DNA of 64,000 nucleotides from Flavobacteriales bacterium UBA5040. Its GTDB lineage: Bacteria; Bacteroidota; Bacteroidia; Flavobacteriales; Weeksellaceae. Position numbers and translations under genes: made by a program. Shown here piece after piece: positions 9,061-16,993 of the stretch (position 1 is its first letter; the number at the start of each line of letters is the position of its first letter). The notes beneath the pieces were generated by a model. It saw only the letters and a list, made by a program, of their open reading frames with translations, had not been told where the DNA came from and did not search any database. Where the stretch lies: positions 301,524-365,523 of the forward strand of contig DIBY01000016.1 of NCBI GenBank assembly GCA_002415135.1, given 5' to 3'.

Positions 9061-9322
9061 GTTATGAGACTTTCATATATCCCTAAATTCATAGTGTCTT
9101 TTTATCCCGTTTTACATATCTGAACCTTAAAGAAAATAAAAATTTAGGAAAATTATTTTCCATTTTAATTGATTCCATGTTCGAAGCTGTAGAAAAGCCC
9201 GTCACTACATTTCATTATTTTAGTTAAGGATTATAAATATATAAAACATTCTTCATTGTGCAATATAATGAACAAGAATACATCCGGACTATAGGACTTC
9301 AGATTATAAAAAGGACCTATAG

Positions 9323-9376
9323 ATGAATCAACCACAAATTGATTTTAACAACGAAAATTATTTAATGAAGAGATAA
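9323..9376 (+). CDS. Possible 17-residue peptide or gene remnant
   Basis: ATG at 9323 encodes MNQPQIDFNNENYLMKR and then TAA. It has an unusually good Shine-Dalgarno-like AAAAAGGA at 9308-9315, seven bases upstream, which is uncommon in this window. It ends where a minus-strand terminator hairpin begins. It could be a leader peptide, the stump of a truncated gene, or chance. No family recognised. Confidence 0.2.
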   Translation: MNQPQIDFNNENYLMKR

Positions 9377-9402
9377 AAAAAACAACTACCTCAAGGTAGG
9401 TG
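9374..9402 (-). terminator. Hairpin terminator (minus strand)
   Basis: Minus-strand CACCTACC-TTGA-GGTAGTTG followed by eight T. The stem has 7 of 8 pairs. It is nearly the same sequence as the tRNA terminator at 15884-15910. It terminates whatever was transcribed from about 9550 leftward, now apparently only a decayed gene. Confidence 0.6.
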
Positions 9403-9549
9403 CTTCTAAAGTTTACAAAAGAACTACAACTATTAAGAAAAAATTTATAGTTGAAAAAATTCAGCTTCAATTTTATCAATCTCTTTTTGTGGAATGTTTT
9501 ATTTTTCTGAAAATGATCTAAATAACTGAGTTGCAGAAAATACACCCAT
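9403..9549 (-). pseudogene. Decayed small gene fragment between helicase and urea transporter
   Basis: From ATG 9547-9549 the minus strand reads MGVFSATQLFRSFSEK, then an in-frame TAA (9499-9501), then NIPQKEIDKIEAEFFQL and a second stop at 9445-9447. A +/-1 shift would continue as YKFFLNSCSSFVNFRS up to the terminator. The amphipathic composition looks like former coding sequence. The pattern loosely recalls N-termini of Crp/Fnr-type regulators, but this is too short to claim. The rest of the 8961-9690 gap shows nothing else convincing. Confidence 0.25.
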
Positions 9550-9690
9550 CATCCCAAAAGAGCTCAGAACATGTTGTTTTTTTTTAATTTAAAACTTTGG
9601 TATTACAATGCTGTAGACGATAATTCTATTCCTGGATAAATATAATAACTTTCCTTATCATTGCACGAATTAACTTTTAGTTTTACATTA

Positions 9691-10530
9691 ATGAAATTTC
9701 CAGAAACTATTTTGAGAGGCATAGGCCAAGTCATGTTTCAAAACAATTGGTTATCAGGTATTTTATTTTTAGTTGGAATTTTTTATAATTCGTGGATGTT
9801 CGGCCTTGCAGCAATCGCCGGAACATGTATCAGTACAATATCTGCGGAGATTTTGAAATATTCAAAAGAGGATATTAGAAATGGGTTGTATGGTTTTAAT
9901 GGCACTCTTACTGCAATTGCAGTCCTGGTTTTTTTCGAATTTAATTTATACTCCATCATAGCTTTGATCTTGGGATCTTTTCTTTCCACGATCGTTATGA
10001 AGCTCTTGAAAAAAATAGTTCCACCTTTTACTGCGCCGTTTGTATTAGTTACTTGGTCCGTAATTTATTCGCTTTTATTTGTCTTTAAAACTCCACTGGA
10101 AACCACAACTATCACTGCTGAAAATTCTTTTAATCTAATAAGTACCCTCGGCAAAAGTTTTGGTCAGGTCATGTTTCAGGAAAATACGGTTACTGGTTTA
10201 TTTTTTCTGCTGGCTATCTTTATCAATCGTAAATTAACAGCGGTGTACGCAATATACGCTGCTGTTTTAGGATCCTTGATCGGCTGGCTTTTATCGGAAT
10301 CATTTTCCAGCATCAATGCTGGCTTGATGGGTTATAATGCCATACTTTGCGCTATCGCACTGAGCGGCCAACAAAAGAAAGATCTGATGTGGGTCACCTT
10401 GGCAATTATTTTGTCGACCGGACTTAACGTTGGCTTAGGAAGAACAGGTATTATTATCTTGACCGCACCGTTTGTAATCGCTACATGGATTATTTTGGGG
10501 TTAAAGGCAATTCTACTAAAAAATAGATAG
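9691..10530 (+). CDS. Urea transporter (UT/SLC14-like)
   Basis: A 279-residue, strongly hydrophobic inner-membrane protein. It shows the two-fold internal repeat of urea channels: GQVMFQNNWLSGILFLVG near residue 11 and GQVMFQENTVTGLFFLLA in the second half, then GLYGFNGTLTAIAV and GLMGYNAILCAIAL, the repeated pore-lining segments. It should let urea cross passively. The frame is also open from a TTG at 9661, but the ATG at 9691 (MKFPETILRG) is preferred because it directly precedes the first conserved repeat. No urease genes lie in the window, so the urea-using partner must be elsewhere. Confidence 0.85.
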   Translation: MKFPETILRGIGQVMFQNNWLSGILFLVGIFYNSWMFGLAAIAGTCISTISAEILKYSKEDIRNGLYGFNGTLTAIAVLVFFEFNLYSIIALILGSFLSTIVMKLLKKIVPPFTAPFVLVTWSVIYSLLFVFKTPLETTTITAENSFNLISTLGKSFGQVMFQENTVTGLFFLLAIFINRKLTAVYAIYAAVLGSLIGWLLSESFSSINAGLMGYNAILCAIALSGQQKKDLMWVTLAIILSTGLNVGLGRTGIIILTAPFVIATWIILGLKAILLKNR

Positions 10531-10553
10531 CAGCTGCCTCTCGGTAAATGCTT
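10531..10553. repeat. Hairpin related to the 9.4 and 15.9 kb terminators
   Basis: CAGCTGCCTCTCGGTAAATGCT directly follows the urea transporter stop codon. It aligns with the hairpin sequences at 9383 and 15891 (consensus CACCTACCTCACGGTARGTG) but pairs poorly and lacks a T-run. It may be a worn terminator copy; function uncertain. Confidence 0.3.
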
Positions 10554-10625
10554 CAAGCCAAATCTCCAAAACATTTTAAAGCAACTTATTTCTCAGATTG
10601 AGCGATTTTAAAACAAGCATATTTT

Positions 10626-10657
10626 CCAAAAAAAAGGCTGCACTTTTCAGGCAACCT
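10626..10657 (-). terminator. Rho-independent terminator of the DUF2383 gene
   Basis: Minus-strand AGGTTGC...GCAGCCT (10657-10635) forms a 7-bp stem with a G-U pair and a 9-nt loop, followed by eight T. It lies about 22 bp past the stop codon of the four-helix-bundle gene. Confidence 0.85.
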
Positions 10658-10678
10658 TTCATATTAGGAATTGATCAT

Positions 10679-11131
10679 TTAATGTTCATTTTCCTCCAGA
10701 CTTTCGAATTTTCGGTAAGAAGCTCGCAGTTCATGAAGTTGATCCTGAACAACCTTACTGCTTTCCGGACAAAGATCACCACTATCCAGCGCATTTTCAA
10801 AAGCTTTGATCGCGGCACCTTCACCAAAAAGAACATTCTCCAGGGTTGCTTCGCCTTTATCGAAAGAAAGTGAATTTTTCACATCGATCCAGGTTCTGTG
10901 TAAACCGCCGACAACTGTTGTGGTATCGTTTGGATCTCCGCCTCTTTCCTGAATAAGAGCGGAAAGTTCTGTCCTCATGCGGTTGGATGCAATAACACCG
11001 TGATCATATTCGTCGCGAAGTTTGGGATAAGAAGAAATCATCTTGGCATCTACATTCTTAAATCCTTCTAATCGGTCGTTGGTGATCTGTAATAGATTGT
11101 TGAGAACATCTACTGTTTTATTATTTTCCAT
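10679..11131 (-). CDS. PA2169/DUF2383 family four-helix-bundle protein
   Basis: 150 residues from ATG 11129-11131 (MENNKTVDVLNNLLQITNDR). The spacing of helices with conserved acidic residues (NDRLEGF, LRDEYDHG, GGDPNDTTT, GLHRTWIDVKNSL, EGAAIKAFENAL) fits the ferritin-like DUF2383 fold, whose members are cytoplasmic, often stress-induced, and of unresolved biochemical function. The frame extends 17 codons further but without family residues. Monocistronic, with its own terminator. A histidine kinase gene lies upstream on the same strand across a 240-bp gap. Confidence 0.8.
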   Translation of the reverse strand: MENNKTVDVLNNLLQITNDRLEGFKNVDAKMISSYPKLRDEYDHGVIASNRMRTELSALIQERGGDPNDTTTVVGGLHRTWIDVKNSLSFDKGEATLENVLFGEGAAIKAFENALDSGDLCPESSKVVQDQLHELRASYRKFESLEENEH

Positions 11132-11373
11132 GTCAAAATATTTTGGGATTAATGTCTTCTCGAAGTACAATTTAAAGACCATTACACAAATATTTAACCG
11201 TTTATCAGCTTAAAAAAAGTAATTATTAATGATCTGAAAATTAATGACCTCTGACCTGACTGAAAGTAATATCATGTAAACTTAATACAGAGACAACGTT
11301 GAATGCATTTGTGAACTCTTACAATTTTCACTTGATTCAAAAATATCAATTAGCAAAGTATGTAGTAAGACCT

Positions 11374-12450
11374 CTATTCTATTTTAAGATAAACCTTAAA
11401 GTCCGAGCCTTCATCAACTTTACTCTCTACAATCACTTTTCCGCCAGTACTGTTAATAATTTCTTTAACCAGATATAATCCTATCCCCGTTCCTTCAATT
11501 TCATTTTCTAACCTGTAATATTTTGAAAATATAGAATCTAGCTTGCTTTCATCAATGCCTTTTCCATTATCTTTCACAGATATCAAAATAAAATCCCCCT
11601 CTATGCGGGTGGTAACTTTGATTTTTAACGCCCGGTCTTCTGATCGGAATTTGATGGCGTTGTTGATGAGGTTATAAATAACCGTTCTTAGTTTCCTTCT
11701 GGAAAAAGTAATTTCCGACACGTTAATTTCGCTGGTGATCGTTGCCTTCGCAACCGTAATATTATCGCTCAGGGTAAGCCGCACATCTTCGAGAATATGT
11801 TCGAAATTAAGCAGTTCTTCTTCAGTTTTATATTTGTGACCATTCTTTCTCTCCTCTGTTAAATCTTTAATCAGGTTATGCATCTTTGATAGCGCATTGT
11901 CCACGATCTTCAGCAAAGAATGGAATTTTTTTTCGTCATTGGGAGATACCCTTTTAAAAAGCTCAATGGCAACCACCAGATTGGTCAGTGGATTTTTGAT
12001 GTCATGCGAAATGGTGTCTAATAAAAGTTCATATTCGGCCAGAAGTTTTTCCTGATCATTCAAATCTTTAATTCGCCTGGTAATTTCCACAAAAGTGATA
12101 ATAACACCGTCAGTTTTAGAATCACGCATTTTTACATACGGAATAATATTCATCTGATACCATCGCAAATCTGTGGTCTGGATTTCTTTTTCAAAAATTT
12201 CATGGCTGTCAATGACCTGAAGAATATTTTCTATGATCGAGGGAAATCTAAAATTGTCCTTAATTTCATCGATATGTTTGCCGATATCATTTGTGGAGAG
12301 GCTGAACTGCTTCATTGCCGGTGGCGTAAACTTCTGAAGTTTTAGGTCGCCATCAACAAATAACTGGGGAATGATTGTATTTCTGAAATAGTTTTCCAAA
12401 AGATCGTTATGATCGCCGAGTTCCTTTATTTTATCATTTTTACCAGACAT
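11374..12450 (-). CDS. PAS domain sensor histidine kinase
   Basis: 358 residues, no membrane segment, so cytoplasmic. A PAS domain spans about 20-130 (LFVDGDLKLQKFTPPAMKQF, then DIGKHIDEI), of the type seen in CheB/CheR-PAS fusions. HisKA has the phospho-acceptor in DTISHDIKNPLTNL (about residue 150). The HATPase contains the N box YNLINNAIKFRS, G1 VKDNGKGID and G2 GTGIGLYLVKEI. Complete kinase; no response regulator adjacent. The ATG at 12448-12450 is only 3 nt downstream of a perfect TAAATTTG box, which fixes the start and suggests a leaderless mRNA. Confidence 0.9.
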   Translation of the reverse strand: MSGKNDKIKELGDHNDLLENYFRNTIIPQLFVDGDLKLQKFTPPAMKQFSLSTNDIGKHIDEIKDNFRFPSIIENILQVIDSHEIFEKEIQTTDLRWYQMNIIPYVKMRDSKTDGVIITFVEITRRIKDLNDQEKLLAEYELLLDTISHDIKNPLTNLVVAIELFKRVSPNDEKKFHSLLKIVDNALSKMHNLIKDLTEERKNGHKYKTEEELLNFEHILEDVRLTLSDNITVAKATITSEINVSEITFSRRKLRTVIYNLINNAIKFRSEDRALKIKVTTRIEGDFILISVKDNGKGIDESKLDSIFSKYYRLENEIEGTGIGLYLVKEIINSTGGKVIVESKVDEGSDFKVYLKIE

Positions 12451-12453
12451 AAT

Positions 12454-12461
12454 CAAATTTA
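12454..12461 (-). promoter_or_regulatory. -7 element abutting the histidine kinase start codon
   Basis: Minus-strand TAAATTTG, then ATT, then ATG. With the usual offset from this box, transcription would begin at or within about 3 nt of the start codon. No matching TTG is seen upstream. Confidence 0.5.
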
Positions 12462-12799
12462 ATATTAATCTTAAGAAAGAAAAAAATTCTGGACGTGGAG
12501 ACTATACATTTATTATCAGAAGGATTTCCTCCGGCCATTTTACAAAGATAAATGAAACTTCAGCAGATCTTTCTATTTTTACTCTGCAAATTACGGCGTT
12601 GCTAAAACATTCTACATCGAGGTGAAAACCCTTCTTTTAATTTCAAATAATTTTAGAGTACGCATCAACTTTTAAAGTTAACTTTTGAAAAGAAAAAGCT
12701 ATGTTCCAAATCTGTAATACCAATTAAATAATTAAAAATAAGTTATTATATTCCTAAAAATTATTGAGCTTTTACAAAAAAGACATTAGATAATACATC

Positions 12800-12829
12800 A
12801 AAAAAAGCTCTACCATACGGCAGAGCTTT
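12800..12829 (-). terminator. Rho-independent terminator of the ice-binding-like gene
   Basis: Minus-strand AAAGCTCTGCC-GTAT-GGTAGAGCTTT has an 11-bp stem including one G-U pair, followed by a run of T. It lies about 20 bp past the gene's stop. The rest of the 12451-12847 gap holds no gene I can support. Confidence 0.9.
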
Positions 12830-12847
12830 GTAAATAAAAATTTAAGA

Positions 12848-14446
12848 TTAAGGTTTCGAGATCAACTTGCCACTCTGTTTTGCACCATTTTTACCCTGTA
12901 ATTGATAAAAGTACACTCCAGCTGGAAGTTTCATTGGGATTGCAGTGGTCTTGTTAGACAAGGTTGCTTCTGCAACTTTCGATCCTGCAGCATTAAAAAT
13001 CATAAGGTTTGAACCGCCATTAAGGTCGTCCATTGCTACATTTAACACTGATGAGAACGGGTTTGGATAGAACTTCGCTCCTTGTTTTCCAAAACTTACA
13101 TTATTCGTACTCAATGGATTACACCCAGGAGTCATCACTGCTTTGATACCAAATGTACTGATTCCGCCACTTGTACTCAGGACGCGACCTTCTATATTTA
13201 CACCAGTATTTATAATTACGGCACCATTATTTCCAATGACCGTTCCTTTAAAGTCGGCATAATCGTTTAAGCTAATTGCTCCATCTACTTTCCAGAAAAC
13301 GTTTTTAGCTTGTGCGCCATTCTGTAAAATTACTTTGGCATAAGTACTGGTTGACAATGCACCATTAATTTTAATAACAAACACGGCATCTGCATTACCT
13401 TGTGCATTTAAATACACAGTCCCGTTAAGTACGGTCGCCGCATTCATAATGTACGTATGAGGAGTAAGTACTAAATCGTTACCAAACGCAGCCGGATAAA
13501 GCAATTCAATATCTGTTGGAAGGGTGTTTAAGTAAGTATATACATTGTTTAGATCCACGGCACAAATCGCAGTCGATACATCAGGATTAGCGTGGATTGT
13601 TCCCGTAACATTTTCTGCCTGAAAACCTGTGGTTAGTCCAACATTGGTTCCTACATCACCGGTAATAAAAGTGACGCCCGTATTCGTAACCGCTCCGTTT
13701 CCGGAAAATACGGTGTAGCATGCTACTGAATTCAACACCGGTTGTGCAGGTCCAGTAAGAACCGGCGTTCCGCAGCCAAGTGGCTTAGCGATCGTAACAC
13801 CAGCTACAGTAACTGCTCCTGTGGTAGAAAGTGCACGCCCTTCTAAAGAAACTCCGGTATTTAAAATAATTGCGGCGTTATTCGCAACGATTGTTCCCTT
13901 CATTGCGGTATTGGTTGCAAGATCTACAAGACCTTCAATTTTCCAGAAGACATTACATGCTTTAGCGCCATTCGTAAGTATAACCTGAGAATTAGCAGCT
14001 GAGGAAAAAGCGCCTCCGATTTGGAAAATAAAAACCGAATTTGGATTTCCACCTCCATCGAGAGTTAGGGTGTTATTAAGTGAAGCCGTTTGGCCAATTC
14101 AATAAGTTCCAGCCGTAAGTGTTTGGCCGTTACCCAACAATGCTGACGGAAAAAAGTTTGGGATTGCAGCATTGAGTTGATTATAAGCAATAATTAGATC
14201 AGCGGCGGCGATTGCGGTGGCGCCATCTGCATCGTGCGTTACTCCATTTACATTTCCGAAATTAGTAGCAGCACCATTGTTAGTACCCACATCTCCGGTG
14301 ATGATTGACATTCCTGTATTTGTTACAGCGCCATTGCTTGAAAATAAAGCAAAATTGGATGACGTTCCAAGAACGGGTGCTTGAGCTTGCATGGTGCCCA
14401 GAAACAATGTGGCTACTGTAGTAGCCAATAATAGAAGTTTCTTCAT
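12848..14446 (-). pseudogene. Ice-binding (DUF3494) family protein, two domains plus T9SS tail, broken by an in-frame TGA
   Basis: From ATG 14444-14446 (MKKLLLLATTVATLFLG, signal peptide) the frame stops at TGA 14099-14101, codon 116, after NGQTLTAGTY. The same frame then continues without a shift as IGQTASLNNTLTLDGGG through a second full ice-binding-like domain to a T9SS type A tail (FYPNPFSSVLNVAMDDLNGG ... SGKLISKP), about 532 codons in all. Domain repeats are obvious: NFALFSSNGAVTNTGMSIIT versus CYTVFSGNGAVTNTGVTFIT, each followed by GDVGTN. Family members often have Tyr-Cys here, so TGA probably replaced a Cys codon. Promoter and terminator are intact, so loss is recent or a base error. 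Confidence 0.85.
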
Positions 14447-14488
14447 AGTAGTAAGATTTAAAGCTAACATATTATTATATCAGCTAAT

Positions 14489-14517
14489 CAAAGCTACTTC
14501 ATTATTCGTGCCACCAA
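14489..14517 (-). promoter_or_regulatory. Promoter of the ice-binding-like gene
   Basis: Minus-strand TAGCTTTG (14496-14489) with TTG at 14517-14515, 18 bp apart: a full Bacteroidota consensus promoter. The expected start near 14483 leaves a leader of about 37 nt before the ATG at 14446. The remainder of 14447-14791 is AT-rich without a supported gene. Confidence 0.7.
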
Positions 14518-14791
14518 CCGTGTTTTTTTTATTAAATTGATAACTATAAACTCATTTTTAAATATAATTAATAATAACTATATTTAAAAATTATTAATAT
14601 ACAAATTTCACACTTTTCGAATTTTGATTTTAGAATTTATCATATTGGAACCATCTTTTAAAAATAAATTACCTCATAAAATATTTGCATCCTGCCACAA
14701 AAGTCATTGCAGGTGAAAAATAAATGAGACTCAGATAAATCCAGTTCTTTCGATCAGTATTTATTAAATGATGCTTTCACCATTTGCTGTT

Positions 14792-15352
14792 TTATAAATC
14801 TTCAAGATTCACTTTCCTTTTCTGTCCCAGTTCTTTGTAGAAAGAAGGAGTAAGACCAGTGATTTTTTTGAATTGAGCAGATAAATGCGCCGCGCTGCTA
14901 TAATTTAATTTATGGGATATTTCGGTGAGATTTAACTCGTCATACAGCAATAATTCTTTCACTTTTTCTATTTTATGCAAAATAATAAAATGTTGAATCG
15001 TAATCCCTTTCACCTCAGAAAAAGTATTGGCGAGATACGTGTAATCATATCCCAATTTTTCACTTAAATAATCGGAGAAATTCTGGATAGCCGGTTGATC
15101 TGTATAATGAACCATCTCTACTACGGCAGTCTTAATTTTCTCTATAAGGATACTTCTTTTATCATCCAATACAATTAATCCAGATTTTTTTAAAATTTCC
15201 GTCAACTTGACCTGTTGCTCCTCGCTAATATCCTGGTCAGTCTCCACCAATCCTAATTCGATAGAGAAATACTTAATATTTAAACTAACCAAAGTTTCTC
15301 TCACCAGCATTTTGCACCGGAGACTTACCATGTATTTGATGTATATCTTCAT
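14792..15352 (-). CDS. Small AraC family transcriptional regulator
   Basis: 186 residues. The C-terminal half is an AraC/XylS double helix-turn-helix (YDYTYLANTFSEVKGITIQH, LTEISHKLNYSSAAHLSAQF, KKITGLTPSFYK). The N-terminal about 65 residues (IKYMVSLRCKMLVRETLVSL, NIKYFSIELGLVE) resemble a ferredoxin-like heavy-metal-associated fold, but only one Cys of the CxxC pair is present. This short architecture recurs in Bacteroidota, where its ligand is not established to my knowledge. No partner gene is adjacent: the broken ice-binding gene lies 345 bp downstream on the same strand, the tRNA 575 bp upstream. Confidence 0.82.
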   Translation of the reverse strand: MKIYIKYMVSLRCKMLVRETLVSLNIKYFSIELGLVETDQDISEEQQVKLTEILKKSGLIVLDDKRSILIEKIKTAVVEMVHYTDQPAIQNFSDYLSEKLGYDYTYLANTFSEVKGITIQHFIILHKIEKVKELLLYDELNLTEISHKLNYSSAAHLSAQFKKITGLTPSFYKELGQKRKVNLEDL

Positions 15353-15883
15353 TATTTTCTATAGTATCTTACCAAATGCAAAATGTTATCATCGGTAGAA
15401 AATTTTATTCAAATTAAAAATCATTTGAAGTTTCAGGGTTCTATTTAACCTTCTTAACTTGTTATATGCTGATGCAAAGTTATTTATTTTAATAAAAAAA
15501 ACATCATAAAATTGAAGTGCTATTTCAAATTAAGACTTTTACCTCTTAATTCCATCAATTTTTAAAAAAAAACCTTTGCTGTCTCGCTAGAAAGTTGATA
15601 GTATATGAAGGCTTTATTCAAATTACAATTTGTTATATTTTATTCTATTAACCTTACAGATTACACACTTTCATCGAAATTTTGTGAAAACTAATTCCGA
15701 TGAAATTTGTACATCATCGAAAATGTTTGCAAACTTCTAGTATTATGTAAAAATTATATACATCTATATTTGACTTTTCTATTTTTTCACTTCTTTTTAG
15801 CTTTGTCATAAAGATCTCTCCAATTCTTATCGATGAATGTTCCACCTAATAAAATAGTCTGGAAGTAAAACAATGATAAGAAT
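15353..15883. other. Gene-free AT-rich intergenic region
   Basis: No open frame with coding character on either strand. I see only AT-rich sequence and scattered poly-A/T runs. It presumably holds the AraC promoter (minus strand), but no clean TAnnTTTG/TTG pair was found. Confidence 0.5.
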
Positions 15884-15910
15884 AAAAAAACACCTACCTC
15901 ACGGTAAGTG
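15884..15910 (-). terminator. Terminator of the tRNA gene
   Basis: Minus-strand CACTTACC-GTGA-GGTAGGTG (15910-15891) has an 8-bp stem with one G-U pair, a GNRA-type loop and seven T. It lies 18 nt past the tRNA 3' end. Near-identical hairpins occur at 9374-9402 and, degenerate, at 10531-10553. Confidence 0.9.
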
Positions 15911-15927
15911 CTAATATTCCAATGTTG

Positions 15928-16001
15928 TGGCCCCACCTGGGCTCGAACCAGGGACTTGCTGATTATGAGTCAGCTACTCTAACCAGCTGAGTTATAGGGC
16001 C
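15928..16001 (-). tRNA. tRNA with CAT anticodon (probably Ile2, possibly elongator Met)
   Basis: A 74-nt cloverleaf on the minus strand: acceptor GGCCCTA/TGGGGCC with A at position 73, D arm ACTC...GAGT, anticodon arm GCTGA-CTCATAA-TCAGC, T arm CCTGG-TTCGAGC-CCAGG. The anticodon is CAT; CCA is not encoded. The anticodon-arm core GACTCATAATC and the GGCC acceptor resemble E. coli tRNA-Ile2, whose C34 is changed to lysidine by TilS. Elongator Met shares the loop, so identity is not settled. The gene is single and followed by its own terminator. Confidence 0.93.
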
Positions 16002-16150
16002 TAACTTTATTTCCGAAGAAATACGGTCTCAATTGGTTTGCAAAAATAGCGTTTTTTTGAAATAATCAAAATTTATTTGACGTTTTTCCTGAGAAATTTG
16101 CGATTGTTAGCTGATGGATGTTTGATTCGCACTTTAATGAAAATTTATTT

Positions 16151-16169
16151 TTCACGCAAAGACGCAAAG
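16151..16169. repeat. CGCAAAGACGCAAAG intergenic repeat motif
   Basis: TTCACGCAAAGACGCAAAG belongs to the same motif class as the AACCACAAAGACACAAAG arms seen in the 45-50 kb elements. An open frame of 71 codons across 16066-16281 on the minus strand is repeat-derived and not considered coding. Confidence 0.4.
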
Positions 16170-16267
16170 ATTTTTCACTATTAATCCGTTTACGCTGTGA
16201 TTTGTCAGGACGCAAAGCCGTTTCACTTAGCAAGGAGCGCCAAGATCTTATCTGAGGAATAATCTGA

Positions 16268-16410
16268 AGAAAATTCACCACTGATCAATCACCTTCCTTG
16301 GCTCTTATTACTTTTTCCTTGGCTCTTATTTGATTGAATGAAAATAGTTGAGAAAATTCACCACTGACTATTCACTCTTCTTGGCTCTTTCTACTTTTAA
16401 CTTGGCTCTT
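16268..16410. repeat. Nested direct repeat (83-bp period with 21-bp sub-period) running into the epimerase 3' end
   Basis: AGAAAATTCACCACTGA occurs at 16268 and 16351 (83 bp apart). TTGGCTCTT occurs at 16298, 16319, 16381 and 16402: two pairs 21 bp apart, again offset by 83 bp. The last copy lies inside the epimerase gene, encoding its C-terminal Glu-Glu-Pro-Ser (minus strand AAGAGCCAAG). So the repeat has replaced or extended the gene's end. Confidence 0.85.
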
Positions 16411-16807
16411 CACCTTTCTCCTGACACAATTCTATTAATATTCCGTTGGTGGATTTTGGGTGGAGGAAAACGATGAGTTTATTGTCGGCTCCGTCTTTGG
16501 GTTCTTCGGAGATGAAGAGGAAACCGGCTTTTTTTAGTCTTTCAATTTCATTATAAATATTTTCGACACCGAAAGCGATGTGGTGAATTCCTTCGCCACG
16601 TTTGTCCAAGAATTTAGCGACTGGACTTTCGGGATTGGTGGCTTCGAGGAGTTCGATCTTGGATTCTCCGAGGTCATAGAATGAAGTTGTCACTCCTTCT
16701 CTTTCGACGGTTTCCTGTTTATAGTTTTCTTTGCCTAATAGTTTGGCGAATAAGTCATCGGAAGTTCCGAGAGATTTTACGGCGATACCGAGGTGTTCGA
16801 TTTTCAT
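16397..16807 (-). CDS. mce: Methylmalonyl-CoA epimerase (VOC superfamily)
   Basis: 136 residues. It interconverts (R)- and (S)-methylmalonyl-CoA in the propionate/succinate pathway. Two VOC beta-alpha-beta modules with metal ligands: MKIEHLGIAVKSL (His), then the Glu in KIELLEAT, GIHHIAFGVENI (His) and GILIELCQEKG (Glu). Length is normal. The last residues (EEPS) derive from an intergenic direct repeat. Upstream, a GATGGAT array occupies -26 to -84. Monocistronic; no mutase gene is visible in the window. Confidence 0.9.
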   Translation of the reverse strand: MKIEHLGIAVKSLGTSDDLFAKLLGKENYKQETVEREGVTTSFYDLGESKIELLEATNPESPVAKFLDKRGEGIHHIAFGVENIYNEIERLKKAGFLFISEEPKDGADNKLIVFLHPKSTNGILIELCQEKGEEPS

Positions 16808-16832
16808 GGTTGATGGGTGTTGGATGTTAGGT

Positions 16833-16891
16833 GATGGATGATGGATGATGGATGATGGATGATGGATGATGGATGATGGATGATGGATGAT
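16833..16891. repeat. Heptanucleotide array (GATGGAT) x 8
   Basis: Eight perfect tandem copies of GATGGAT plus GAT, directly upstream of the epimerase start (minus strand). In rotation the unit is ATGGATG, one base from the ATAGATG arrays at 49.9 and 54.4 kb. Arrays of this kind can slip in copy number and here could change the length of the epimerase leader. Confidence 0.95.
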
Positions 16892-16993
16892 ATTAAAATA
16901 AATTGAGCGAACGAAAAGTCAAAATAAAAACTTCAGATGTTGATCAATTTTTGAATTATTAATTGGTTTTCATTTTAGATCGGGTTTGCGTGA

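Noticed and set aside
9345..9545. 66-codon minus-strand open frame
   Set aside because: It runs through the terminator hairpin and is in a different frame from the more protein-like decayed segment.
14099..14101. TGA as selenocysteine codon
   Set aside because: Extracellular structural protein of a family not known to use Sec, no SECIS-like hairpin recognised just downstream, and flavobacteria generally lack the Sec system.
16066..16281. 71-codon minus-strand open frame
   Set aside because: Its sequence is made of CGCAAAG repeats and intergenic direct repeats; no protein-like pattern.
16833..16891. Tandem array as a CRISPR
   Set aside because: Units are 7 bp, contiguous without spacers; no cas genes in the window.
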